Positions 1-11,000 of a stretch of 64,000 nt of DNA are shown here, one piece after another. How positions within the stretch are numbered: position 1 is the stretch's first letter; each line of letters begins with the position of its first letter. Source of the stretch: an uncultured Chitinophaga sp. (GTDB lineage: Bacteria > Bacteroidota > Bacteroidia > Chitinophagales > Chitinophagaceae). The notes below the pieces were generated by a model. The model saw only the letters and a list, made by a program, of their open reading frames with translations, was not told where the DNA came from and ran no database searches. The stretch covers positions 1 to 64,000 of the forward strand of contig NZ_CAMLHC010000036.1 of NCBI RefSeq assembly GCF_946479755.1. Reading direction: 5' to 3'. Both the position numbers and the translations under genes were made by a program.

Positions 1-3000
1 TACCCGCTGTGTTTGTGCAGCTGGATGCTTTACCGCTCACGGCCAACGGCAAAATAGACCGTAAAAAGTTACTGGCCACCGATGGGCTGGACGTGGCCAC
101 CGGTGTGGAATACGTTGCCCCGCGGAATGAGAAGGAGCGCCAGCTGGTTGCCGTGTACGAACAAGTCCTGAAGAAAAAACAGATCGGCATAAAGGACGAT
201 TTCTTTATGATGGGCGGCGATTCCATCAAATCAATCCTGGTGGCGTCCCGTTTAAAGCAACGTGGTTATGCCATTACGATTGGTGATATACTCCTGTATC
301 CCATTGTTGAGCAACTGGCAGAACATATAGAACTGGTGAACCGTTCTGTATTCCAGGGCGCCGTAAAAGGTGTGGTGTCATTAACCCCCATTCAGCGCAG
401 CTTCTTCCAGCAGGAATCGACAGACCTGCATCATTACAACCAGTCGGTACTGTTGAAATGCAAAACCGCGTTGTCTGAAGAAGGGCTGAAGGTAGCCCTG
501 ACGAAAATCATGCAGCATCACGATGCATTGCGCATGGTATTCCGCCGCACCCCCCAGGGATGGCAGCAGGAAAATAAAGGCGCCGATATCGGTTACTCCC
601 TGGAAGTGATTACTCCCGAAAGCCCGGCTGATTTTCTGGCTCACTGTGAGCGTATTCAGTCAGGGTTTAACCTGGAAAAAGGTCCGTTGTTTAAAGCGGC
701 TTTGTTTCGCGGAGAAGCCGGCGATCGTCTGCTGCTGGTAGCGCATCACCTGGTAGTTGACGGCGTTTCCTGGCGTATCCTGTTTGAAGATTTGTCTACC
801 CTCTATCAGCAATACTTGTCCGGAGCTGCCCCGGCGCTTCCTTTGAAAACAGACGCCTTCAGCTACTGGCAGGAACAACAGGCTGTTTACGCAGAAAGTG
901 AAACGCTGCGCCAGGAAGAAGCCTATTGGTCTGCCGTGGAGGCTACCAGCGTACAGCCATTGCCGGTAGATAATCATGACGGTGCCAACCTGATGGAGGA
1001 TATCACCACAACGTCTGTTTTACTGGATGAAGAGGTGACTGCCAAATTACTGACCCGCTGCTATAAAGCGTATCGGACCGAGGTAAACGATGTATTGCTT
1101 ACCGCCCTGGGACAAGCCGTGCAGGCGTTGTTCGGGACAGACAAGGTCATGGTGAAGCTGGAAGGGCATGGCCGCGAAAATATAGGAAAGGATATAGATA
1201 TTACCCGCACCGTAGGCTGGTTTACCACGTCCTACCCGGTGGTGCTGGACATGAGCAGCAGCGACAGTTTGCGCCAGCTGATCGATGTAAAGGAAAATCT
1301 GCACCGTGTACCCAATAAAGGAATCGGCTACGGTATTCTCCGTTATATAGGCGGCAGAAATTACCGGCTGAACCCTGAAATTACTTTTAACTATCTCGGC
1401 GACTTCGGCTCCGGGGTAAAAACTGACGGCGGGGATGCGTTATTTACCTTCTCCGGCGAACCTCAGGGCAGACGCTTCTCCGGTAAGCTACATCGTTCCG
1501 GCCTGCTGACGGTTTCCGGGATGATTGTGGGCGGAAAACTGCGCCTGTCAATAGAATACGGTATCAGGCAATATGAAGCGGCAACGATCGTAAAACTGCT
1601 GGACGTATACCGCGGCAAGCTGGTAACGCTGGTGGAACAGTTGTCAGTACTGGAAAAAACATACCTCACGCCGGTCGATCTTACCTATAAGCATTTGAGT
1701 GTTGAGCAGTTAATGCAGCTGAATGAAGACGGCATAGAGGATGTGTATCCATTAAGTCCGCTGCAGGAAGGGTTGTACTACCATTGGTTGGCCGCCCCGG
1801 ATTCCCCTGTTTATTTTGAGGAGAACAGTTACCGTCTGAAAGGCAATATCGACCTGCCTGCGCTGGAAAAAAGTTACCAGTCGCTGGTAGCGCGCTATGG
1901 GGTTTTGCGTACCGTGTTTACCGAAAAATATAACGATCAGTTGTTGCAGGTGGTAAGGAAAGAAGTGGCATCCGGTTTCCGACTGGTAGATGCAACCGGT
2001 GATGAAAGTTTTTCGCTGGCGGCATACCGGGAAGCCGACCGTCTTGCCGGCTTTGATCTGCACAACGGGCCTTTGATGCGATTGACGGTTGTGAAGCTGG
2101 AAGAAGATACCTATGAGTTTGTCTGGAGCCATCATCATATCCTGATGGATGGCTGGTGTGGCAGTATCCTGGTAAAAGAATTTTTTCAGTTTTATCACCA
2201 TTTTGTTTCCGGTGCCCCGTTGCAGCTGGGTAAAGTATATCCCTATGCGGACTATATCAAATGGCTGTCGGGTGTGGACAAGCCGGCTACTTTGCAATAC
2301 TGGAAAGACTATTTATCAGGGTATGATGCCGTCAGCGTATTGCCTGAAGCAGCTGAAGGTCATCAGGCCGGGTATCTTGCGCGGCAAAGGGTATTCCGCC
2401 TGCAAGGTGAGGTGCGGCAGGCCATTAAAACGCTTTGCGCGGAAAACGGGATCACAGAAAATACGTTTATCCAGGCGCTGTGGAGCATTTTGCTGGCCGC
2501 CTATAACAATACCGATGACGTGGTGTTCGGTGCGGTCGTTTCCGGCCGTCCGCCACAGCTGGATGGCGTAGAAGACATGATTGGCCTGTTCATTAATGCT
2601 ATTCCTGTGAGAGTACAGCCCGGGAAGGAGATGCCTGTCCTGGAATTACTGAAAAAGATGCAACATGCGTCGATCGTTTCATCCGGCCACCATTATGCTC
2701 AGCTGGCTGAAATACAGTCACAGACAGCGCTGGGCCGTAAACTGTTTAATCATATTGTGCTCTTTGAAAACTACCCGGTACAGGAGATAGTGAAACAAAG
2801 TATGGAGGCGACGGACAATAAACGTCACTTCTCCCTGCTGGGCGCCAGCGGATTCGAGCAGTCGAGCTATGACTTCATGTTTACCGTGGCGCCGGGGGAA
2901 CAACTGCTGATAAAATTGAGCTATAACGGAAACCTCTATACGGACGACCAGATGGAACGCCTGCAACAGCATTTTACCCTGTTGGTAGAGGAGGTGGTAA

Positions 3001-6000
3001 AAGCGCCGGCTGTTCCTGTTGGCGACATCTGTTTCCTGCCTGAAGAAGAAAGAATGCAATTGCTGGAGACGTTTAATAATACCGCTGTTGCTTATCCGGA
3101 GGGGTTCACGTTGCCGGAGCTGTTCGAACAGCAGGTGCGCAGCACGCCCGGTAATGCCGCCGTAGTGTTTGAAGGGAGCAGTCTTAGTTACCAGGAGCTG
3201 GATGAGCAGGCCAACAGGCTGGCGGCCAGTTTAATATCAGACTATGGTGTCCGGGCAGATGATCTTATCGGCATTATGCTGGACCGTTCCGAGAAAATGA
3301 TTATTGCCATATTGGGCGTTCTCAAAGCGGGCGCCGCTTATGTACCTGTAGACCCGGAATACCCGGAAGCGAGAAAGGCCTACATTGCGCAGGACACCGG
3401 TATGAACCTGCTCATTACCCAGAGCGACTTTATTTTTGATCTTTCCTACTTCGGCGGAGCTGTATTTGCTATAGACGTCCAGCTGGACACGCTGCCGGCG
3501 ACGGCTTTCAAAAAGCCGCCGGTAAGGCCGCAGGACCTGGCCTATGTAATTTATACCTCCGGTTCTACCGGTCAGCCTAAAGGAGTAATGATAGAACATC
3601 AGGCGATCGTTAATACCGTTTTTGCACAGCGTACCATTTGGGGTATTACTGCCGGGCAAAGAGGTTTACAGTTCGCCTCGCTTTCCTTCGATGCCTCCGT
3701 TTGGGAAATATTCATGATGTTAACTACCGGCGGGACCTTGTACATTGCTAATGACGAGAGCCGGAAATCGCCCGCATTGCTGGAGCAGTTTATCACAGAA
3801 AACCGCATCGATGTGGCCACTATTCCGCCGGCCTTTTTCAAACTGCTGGAACCTGCACGTATCAGTACACTGAAGCATCTTATTACTGCAGGCGAAGCGG
3901 CCATCTTCGACAAGGCTGCTGCTTTCAGTGAATACGGTGCCTACTATAACGCTTACGGTCCTACTGAGTCGGCTATCTGCGCGTCTGTATTTACTGTCGA
4001 GAAAGGCGCCGGCATCGGCAGCAGGAATATCCCTGTGGGAAAACCTATTCCTAACACGCAGCTGTATATCGTAGATGACCAGCATGGTTTATTGCCTGTA
4101 GGCACGATCGGCGAGTTATGTATCGGTGGCGCCGGGCTGGCGCGTGGTTACCTGAACAACCCATCGCTCACCGCTGACCGTTTTGTAGACAATCCGTTCC
4201 GTAAGAACGAAAAAATGTATAAAACCGGCGACTTGGCCAAATGGTTGCCCGATGGCAATATTGCGTTTGCCGGAAGAAAAGACAGCCAGGTGAAAATCCG
4301 CGGTTACAGGGTGGAGCTGGGAGAAATAGAAGCTGCCCTGCATGGTTGCGATGGCATCTCAGCTGCGGCGGTACTCGCGGTCACCGACAATAACGGTGAA
4401 AAAGACCTCGCGGCCTATGTGTCAGGAGCGGAAAACCTGGTGGTGGCAGATATCCGAAGCCACCTCGGGAATGTGCTGCCGGCTTATATGATACCGCATC
4501 ATTTTGTGGTAATGGCATCGTTGCCGCTTACCACCAGCGGCAAAATAGACCGGAAAAACCTCCCGGCGCCGGACGGTGTAATGACCGCAGGGGCTGCGCT
4601 GATAGCGCCGCGCAACGAAACAGAAGCAAAACTGCTGGGCATATGGCAGGAAATCCTCGGTAAACATGCTATCGGGATGAAAGATGACTTCTTTGAATTG
4701 GGAGGACATAGCCTGAAAGCTACCCGTCTGGCCAGCCTTATACATAAGGAACTGGACGTGCAGATTTCCCTGAAAGAGTTGTTTGCCGCCACCATACTGG
4801 AGCAACAGGCCGCCATTATCCGGCAGGCACAGAAAACCTCCTTCCGGGGCATTTCCCCGGTGGCGCCGCAGGCACACTATGCGCTGTCCGCTTCACAAAG
4901 CAGGTTGTGGGTATTGAGCCAGTTTGAAGAAGCTAACCAGGCCTATAACATGTCGGGCGTCTACACCTTTGAAGGAGTGTTGAACAAAGATGCCCTCACC
5001 TATGCGCTCAATGAACTGGTGGTCCGCCATGAGGCCCTCAGAACCGTTTTCCGCGATGACAGGGGAGCCGGCGTGCGCCAGTATATTCTGTCCCCGGAAG
5101 AGGCAGGCATTCAACTGGTGTTTCGTGACGTGCAGCATTATGCTGCACAGGAAAAGGCGCTATCGGAAATTATCCGGGAAACCACGGTGAAACCTTTTAA
5201 CCTGTCTGCAGGGCCATTGCTGCGCGCCGCTTTACACCAGGTAGATGACAACAAATGGATCTTTGCTTATGCCATGCACCATATTATCAGTGATGGATGG
5301 TCTATGCATGTGCTGATAAAGGAATTGTTCCAGCTGTACCAGGCGCGCCTGGACGGTTCTGCCCATCCGCTGTCGCCATTGCCCATACAATACAAAGATT
5401 ATGCAGCCTGGCAGGGTGAGCAGCTCAGCGGTGATTCGCTGGCCGCCCATAGGAACTACTGGCGTCAGCAGTTTGAAGGAACGCTCCCGGTACTGGAATT
5501 GCTGCCGGATAAGCCCCGCCCGGTTATCAAAACATATAATGGAGGCGCTGTCGGCATCACGCTGAAAAAAGAACTCGCACAAGGGCTGAAAACACTGGCA
5601 CACGAAAAGGGAGGCACTTTATTTATGGGCCTGCTGGCCGCGGTAAATGTGCTGATGTACCGTTACACCCGGCAGGAAGATATGATCATCGGTACTCCTG
5701 TTGCCGGCAGGGAACATGCGGACCTGGAAAACCAGATAGGGTTTTATGTAAACATGCTGGCATTAAGGTCACGCTTTAATGGGAGCGATGATTTTAATGC
5801 GCTGCTGGAAAAAGTAAAAAAGATCACGCTGGATGCCTATGAGCATCAAATATATCCGTTCGATGACCTGGTGAACGACCTGGGACTGGAACGTAATATG
5901 GACCGCAGCGCCTTGTTCGATGTGGTGGTCGTGTTACAGAATACCGGTGGTGACAATGGCATCACAGCGGCGCCGGAGCAGCTGAAGATCCGGCCTTACC

Positions 6001-8033
6001 ACGCCGGAGGAAAAATTATCAGCAAATATGACATGGCGTTTGATTTTGCTGAAACGGGAGAAGGCATCCGCCTGAGCCTCGTTTTTAATACGGACATCTA
6101 TACAGAAAACACCGCCCGTCAGTTGGCCGGTCACCTGGAACAGCTGATCAGCTGTATTGTATCCTGCCCGTCCACGCCCATCGCCCTGCTCGATTACCTG
6201 CCCGGCACGGAAAAAGAGCTGCTGCTGGAAGTCTTCAACGATTCCGCTGTGAATTATCCGACGTACAAATCGCTGATGGTGCAGTTTGAAGCGCAGGTGG
6301 CGAATGATCCGGAAAGGCCGGCAGTGGTGTATGAGGGCCGTATGCTTACTTACGGGGAGCTGAATGAAGAGGTCAACAGGTTTGCGAACTACCTCCGCAC
6401 AGACTATCACGTCAAACCGGGTGAACTGGTTGGCATCATGCTCGGACGGGACGAATGGCTCATTATCGCCATCCTCGGCGTGCTCAAATCCGGTGCGGCC
6501 TATCTGCCTGTTGATCCGTCTTATCCGCAGGAGCGTATTGATTACATGGTGGCCGACAGCCAGTGTAAGCTGGTGATAGATCGTGCTGCATTGGAAGCCT
6601 ACAGGCTGACAGCCGGTAATTTCCATTCCGGTAATCCGTTGCTGGTAAATTCATCTGAAGACCTGGCCTATGTTATTTATACTTCAGGGTCTACCGGCAA
6701 GCCGAAAGGCGTCATGATAGAACACGGGGCCATTACCAATACGATCTACTCCCAGCGGGAAATATTTGACATTCAGCCCGGTGAACGGGGGCTTCAGTTT
6801 GCCTCTCCTTCGTTCGACGCGTCCGTGTCTGAAATTTTTATCATACTTACTGCCGGCGGTACATTGTTCGTCATCGGCGAAAATGAAAAGAAGAGTCCTT
6901 ATCTGCTGGAGCGCTATATCGCAGACAACAAAATAGATATTGCGACAATTCCGCCAGCCTATCTGAAATTAATGGAGATCAACAGGATCCGTTCCATGAA
7001 AAAGCTCATCACTGCGGGCGAGGCTGCCGTAGCTGAACTGTCGCTTGCCTTTGCGGAGACCGGTACCTGTTACAACGCTTACGGGCCTACGGAATCGAGT
7101 ATCTGTGCCGCCGTGTACACGGTGGATCCCCGGCGGCCGCTGCCTACCCGTAATGTGCCGGTAGGCAAGCCAATGGCCAATACCCAATTGTATATACTGG
7201 ACAGCAACAACGGGATCGTGCCCGTTGGCGTGGCCGGTGAAATATGTATCGGTGGCGCCGGCTTATCGCGCGGATATCTCCGTAAACCACAACTCACTGC
7301 CGAAAAATTTATTGCGCATCCGTTCAAAGCAGGTGACCGCCTTTATAAGACCGGGGACCTGGGCCGCTGGCTGCCGGATGGTAACATGGAATACTTAGGC
7401 AGAATGGATGACCAGGTGAAAATAAGAGGATACCGTGTGGAAACCGGTGAAATAGAAAGCGCGCTTCAGGGTATTGCCGGCATAGAAGGCGCCGTGGTAA
7501 ATGCCCGCACCAACGCCGGTGGTGAAACGGAACTGGTTGCTTACCTGGTAGGGGCGCAACTGCCGGGTATTGCCGACATCAGGAGTGCGTTGGCCAAACA
7601 GTTGCCTTCGTATATGCTTCCCGGTTACTACGTGCCGCTGGAAGCGCTGCCGGTAAACGCCAACGGAAAGGTAGACCGACAGGAACTACCGGCGCCCGAA
7701 GGAAAGGAACTTACCTCCAACAGGACTTATGAAGCACCGCGGAATGAACTCGATGAAAAACTGGTGACGATCTGGCAGGAGCTGTTAGGTAAACAGCAGA
7801 TAGGGATTACGGACAACTTCTTTGAAGTGGGCGGTACTTCCATAAAGATCGTCAGGTTGTCACGGCTGGTCAGCGCAGCACTGGACCGCGACATCCCGGT
7901 AGCGCTGCTCTTCCAGTATGTGAACATCAGGGACCTGTCGGATTATTTCCAGCAGGCGCCGGTGGTACAGGAAGCAGAAACCGACTACGACAGAAATGAA
8001 ATTCTTGAAGATTTAGACAAGTTTAAATTTTAA
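1..8033 (+). CDS. Non-ribosomal peptide synthetase, 5'-partial (A-PCP-E-C-A-PCP-C-A-PCP)
   Basis: The reading frame is already open at position 3, so the start lies upstream of the window. It opens in the last part of an adenylation (A) domain (NGKIDRK motif near position 50). A carrier domain follows (Ser codon 222-224 in GGDSIKS), then an epimerization domain (HHLVVDG at 743, EGHGRE, NYLGD), a condensation domain of the type that accepts D-residues (HHHILMDG at 2130), an A domain (TSGSTG at 3555), a PCP (Ser 4710), a second C (HHIISDG at 5277), an A (6681) and a PCP (Ser 7839). By hand alignment to GrsA, the first complete A domain reads D-A-W-T-I-A-A-I-C, the Phe code. The second reads D-A-S-T-I-A-A-I-C, a Tyr-type code. 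The specificity of the partial A domain cannot be read, but its product should be epimerized. The protein ends in the acidic tail EDLDKFKF, probably a docking peptide. The next gene, a PKS, starts 5 bases after the stop. Confidence 0.95.
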   Translation, partial: PAVFVQLDALPLTANGKIDRKKLLATDGLDVATGVEYVAPRNEKERQLVAVYEQVLKKKQIGIKDDFFMMGGDSIKSILVASRLKQRGYAITIGDILLYPIVEQLAEHIELVNRSVFQGAVKGVVSLTPIQRSFFQQESTDLHHYNQSVLLKCKTALSEEGLKVALTKIMQHHDALRMVFRRTPQGWQQENKGADIGYSLEVITPESPADFLAHCERIQSGFNLEKGPLFKAALFRGEAGDRLLLVAHHLVVDGVSWRILFEDLSTLYQQYLSGAAPALPLKTDAFSYWQEQQAVYAESETLRQEEAYWSAVEATSVQPLPVDNHDGANLMEDITTTSVLLDEEVTAKLLTRCYKAYRTEVNDVLLTALGQAVQALFGTDKVMVKLEGHGRENIGKDIDITRTVGWFTTSYPVVLDMSSSDSLRQLIDVKENLHRVPNKGIGYGILRYIGGRNYRLNPEITFNYLGDFGSGVKTDGGDALFTFSGEPQGRRFSGKLHRSGLLTVSGMIVGGKLRLSIEYGIRQYEAATIVKLLDVYRGKLVTLVEQLSVLEKTYLTPVDLTYKHLSVEQLMQLNEDGIEDVYPLSPLQEGLYYHWLAAPDSPVYFEENSYRLKGNIDLPALEKSYQSLVARYGVLRTVFTEKYNDQLLQVVRKEVASGFRLVDATGDESFSLAAYREADRLAGFDLHNGPLMRLTVVKLEEDTYEFVWSHHHILMDGWCGSILVKEFFQFYHHFVSGAPLQLGKVYPYADYIKWLSGVDKPATLQYWKDYLSGYDAVSVLPEAAEGHQAGYLARQRVFRLQGEVRQAIKTLCAENGITENTFIQALWSILLAAYNNTDDVVFGAVVSGRPPQLDGVEDMIGLFINAIPVRVQPGKEMPVLELLKKMQHASIVSSGHHYAQLAEIQSQTALGRKLFNHIVLFENYPVQEIVKQSMEATDNKRHFSLLGASGFEQSSYDFMFTVAPGEQLLIKLSYNGNLYTDDQMERLQQHFTLLVEEVVKAPAVPVGDICFLPEEERMQLLETFNNTAVAYPEGFTLPELFEQQVRSTPGNAAVVFEGSSLSYQELDEQANRLAASLISDYGVRADDLIGIMLDRSEKMIIAILGVLKAGAAYVPVDPEYPEARKAYIAQDTGMNLLITQSDFIFDLSYFGGAVFAIDVQLDTLPATAFKKPPVRPQDLAYVIYTSGSTGQPKGVMIEHQAIVNTVFAQRTIWGITAGQRGLQFASLSFDASVWEIFMMLTTGGTLYIANDESRKSPALLEQFITENRIDVATIPPAFFKLLEPARISTLKHLITAGEAAIFDKAAAFSEYGAYYNAYGPTESAICASVFTVEKGAGIGSRNIPVGKPIPNTQLYIVDDQHGLLPVGTIGELCIGGAGLARGYLNNPSLTADRFVDNPFRKNEKMYKTGDLAKWLPDGNIAFAGRKDSQVKIRGYRVELGEIEAALHGCDGISAAAVLAVTDNNGEKDLAAYVSGAENLVVADIRSHLGNVLPAYMIPHHFVVMASLPLTTSGKIDRKNLPAPDGVMTAGAALIAPRNETEAKLLGIWQEILGKHAIGMKDDFFELGGHSLKATRLASLIHKELDVQISLKELFAATILEQQAAIIRQAQKTSFRGISPVAPQAHYALSASQSRLWVLSQFEEANQAYNMSGVYTFEGVLNKDALTYALNELVVRHEALRTVFRDDRGAGVRQYILSPEEAGIQLVFRDVQHYAAQEKALSEIIRETTVKPFNLSAGPLLRAALHQVDDNKWIFAYAMHHIISDGWSMHVLIKELFQLYQARLDGSAHPLSPLPIQYKDYAAWQGEQLSGDSLAAHRNYWRQQFEGTLPVLELLPDKPRPVIKTYNGGAVGITLKKELAQGLKTLAHEKGGTLFMGLLAAVNVLMYRYTRQEDMIIGTPVAGREHADLENQIGFYVNMLALRSRFNGSDDFNALLEKVKKITLDAYEHQIYPFDDLVNDLGLERNMDRSALFDVVVVLQNTGGDNGITAAPEQLKIRPYHAGGKIISKYDMAFDFAETGEGIRLSLVFNTDIYTENTARQLAGHLEQLISCIVSCPSTPIALLDYLPGTEKELLLEVFNDSAVNYPTYKSLMVQFEAQVANDPERPAVVYEGRMLTYGELNEEVNRFANYLRTDYHVKPGELVGIMLGRDEWLIIAILGVLKSGAAYLPVDPSYPQERIDYMVADSQCKLVIDRAALEAYRLTAGNFHSGNPLLVNSSEDLAYVIYTSGSTGKPKGVMIEHGAITNTIYSQREIFDIQPGERGLQFASPSFDASVSEIFIILTAGGTLFVIGENEKKSPYLLERYIADNKIDIATIPPAYLKLMEINRIRSMKKLITAGEAAVAELSLAFAETGTCYNAYGPTESSICAAVYTVDPRRPLPTRNVPVGKPMANTQLYILDSNNGIVPVGVAGEICIGGAGLSRGYLRKPQLTAEKFIAHPFKAGDRLYKTGDLGRWLPDGNMEYLGRMDDQVKIRGYRVETGEIESALQGIAGIEGAVVNARTNAGGETELVAYLVGAQLPGIADIRSALAKQLPSYMLPGYYVPLEALPVNANGKVDRQELPAPEGKELTSNRTYEAPRNELDEKLVTIWQELLGKQQIGITDNFFEVGGTSIKIVRLSRLVSAALDRDIPVALLFQYVNIRDLSDYFQQAPVVQEAETDYDRNEILEDLDKFKF

Positions 8034-8038
8034 CAATC

Positions 8039-11000
8039 ATGGCATCCAATAAAGAATACAATGGTTTGGAAGTGGCCATTATAGGCATATCCGGCCAGTT
8101 CCCCGGCAGTGCAAACCCAAGGCATTACTGGGACAATCTGAAAAACGGTAAAGAACTTATTAAATTCTATACAGATGACGAACTGAGAAAGATAGGAACG
8201 AAGGAGGCCGTGCTTGCCAACCCCAATTACATCAAGTGTTTTGGGGTGATGGATAACAAGGATTGTTTCGACCCTTCTTTTTTTGGGTACACCGCGGACG
8301 AGGCGGCGTTGATGGACCCGCAGATCCGCGTATTCCACGAGCATTGCTGGAAATCCCTGGAAGATGCGGGGTATGCTTCCCAGATCGATAAAAAGAAGAT
8401 TGGTCTTTTTGCCGGTGCTTCTGCCAACGATACATGGAAAATATATTCCTACAGCAAGGCTGCCACTTCTTCGGTAGATCCTTTCTACCTGAACATGATC
8501 ACTGCGCAGAACTTTATCAGTACCCTGGTATCTTACAAGTTAAATCTGCGCGGGCCATCGTTCTATGTGGATACTGCCTGTTCCACTTCCCTGGCCGCTG
8601 TTCACCTTGCCTGCAGAAGCCTGTTGACAAGGGAATGCAACATCGCCCTCGCCGGCGGTGTCTGCATTACCTCCAGGAAATCTAAAGGCTATTTATACAA
8701 AGAGGGCATGATCTTCTCGCCGGACGGGCACTGCCGCACGTTCGACGCCTTGTCCGGCGGCACTACCGCAGGCGAGGGGACTGGCGTGGTCGTATTGAAA
8801 CGATTGAGTGAAGCGATCAAAGACAGAGATCATATCTATGCCGTTATTAAGTCTTCTTCCGCCAACAACGACGGCAATCACAAAGTGGGATATACCGCAC
8901 CCGGCGTGAAAGGACAGGCAGAATGTATTCTCAGCGCCCATAAGCTGGCCGGTATCGACCCGCGTACGATCAGCTATGTAGAAGCACATGGGACAGCCAC
9001 CAAGCTGGGCGACCAGATTGAAATCCGGGCGTTGAACGAAGCGTTCGGCACTGGGGGGGCAGATAAGTTCTGCGCCATTGGCTCCGTAAAAACAAATATG
9101 GGGCACCTCGATACTGCTGCGGGTGTTGCAGGCCTGATAAAAACAGCCCTTAGCCTGAAGCATAAACAAATCCCTGCCAGCCTGCATTTCACAACACCCA
9201 ATCCGGACCTGGACTTCAAAAGTGGTCCTTTTTATGTGAACGCGTCCCTGCAGGAATGGAAACGTACCGGCGACCATCCGTTGCGTGCAGGCATTAACTC
9301 CCTCGGCATCGGCGGTACCAACGTACATGCCATCCTGGAAGAAGCGCCTGCGCCGGAACCTACCGACGAAGGCCGCATATATAAGCTCTTCACCGCTTCT
9401 GCCAAAACTGAAGCATCACTCGCCAGGTATCTGCTGGATTTCGGCCGGTTTCTGGAAGAAACAGCGGATGTTCACCCCGCGGACCTGGCCTATACCATGC
9501 AAACAGGCCGCAAACATTTCAGCTGCCGTAAAGCAATACCTTATAAAAACACGGAAGAACTGAAAACGCTGCTGCGCAATGAACGCCTGTACGAGCAATT
9601 CATTGGTTCGGGCGATAGGAATAATGCCGTAGTATTCATGTTTACCGGCCAGGGAGCCCAGTACCGTGATATGGGAAAAGACCTGTACGATCATGAGCCA
9701 CTGATCCGTGCCAAAATGGAGGAAGGATTTGCTATCCTAAAAAAGATAACCGGAGAAGATTTTAAAGCGATCCTGTTCGCCGGACCGGAAGCGGCAGACC
9801 TTACCGGTGAAACGCGGTACACCCAGCCGTTGCTGTTCCTGGTGGAATATGCGCTGGCACAATGGCTCATCGCTGCAGGCATCACTCCGCAGAGCATGAT
9901 CGGGCACAGCATCGGGGAATATGTAGCCGCCTGCATCAGCGGCGTATTCAGCTTCGAAGACGCATTGCGCCTCGTCATTAAAAGAGGCGCGCTGATGAAT
10001 AGTTTGCCTGCCGGGGATATGCTGAGCATCGCCATCTCGCCGGAAGAAGCCCGTAGCTTCCTGAACGACGAGGTGTCGCTGGCAGCGGTAAACGCTCCTG
10101 AACAGGTGGTATTATCCGGTAACACCGCGGCCATTGGTCAACTCATGCGCGAGCTGGACTATCAGCACATCCCTTACGTGAAGCTGCGCACCTCCCATGC
10201 TTTCCACTCGGTGATGCAGGAGCCGATCCTGGCTTCCTTCCGGGAAACGCTGGAACAGGTGACCTTCCGGCCACCGGCATTGCCTTTTATATCCAACCTC
10301 ACCGGCGATTATATCAGTCATGAACAGGCCACATCGCCTGACTATTGGGTAAAACACCTTCGCCAGACAGTGCTGTTTGCAGATGGCATCAAAAATACAT
10401 TGTCCCGTCATAAGTCACCCGTGTTTGTGGAAGTGGGCCCGGGACACAGTCTCTGCAGCCTGCTGAAGCAACAGCTGCAGGGCAGGCAGCCTGTAGTGGC
10501 TGTCAATATGGTCCGGTCGGCAAAAGAAAAGGATAATGATCTTCATTTTCTTACCAATAGCCTGGGGCTACTGTGGGCACATGGTGTTAATGTGAACTGG
10601 GATGCTTATTACGCTGAGGAAAAACGCTACCGTGTGTCGTTGCCGACCTATTCCTTTGAGCAGGTAAGGTTCCCGGCAGAAGTAAATCCCTTCGAAGGAA
10701 GCGCACTGGCTAATTTACAGACAAAGTCTTCCAACAGGGAACTGAAAGACTGGATATACTATCCGCATTGGAAATCGTCGGTGTTGCACAGAAAGTCTAC
10801 CTCCCCGGATAAGAAGGTGGTGCTGTTGCTGGCACATGAGGAAACATTCGGCCGTCGCCTGAAAGAAAGATTGGAGACGGCGGGGCATACCGTGATGACG
10901 GTGTTGCACGGCCCGGATTACCGTGAGCCGGAAGATCACTTCTATATTGCCGCGCCTGAGCATTTCAACCAGCTGATCGCAGCGTTGCAGCACAGAGGTA

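Noticed and set aside
5934..6626. Minus-strand open frame of 230 codons opposite the first NRPS
   Set aside because: It is antisense to a C-A junction, has no recognisable domain, and its composition reflects reverse-complemented NRPS codons.
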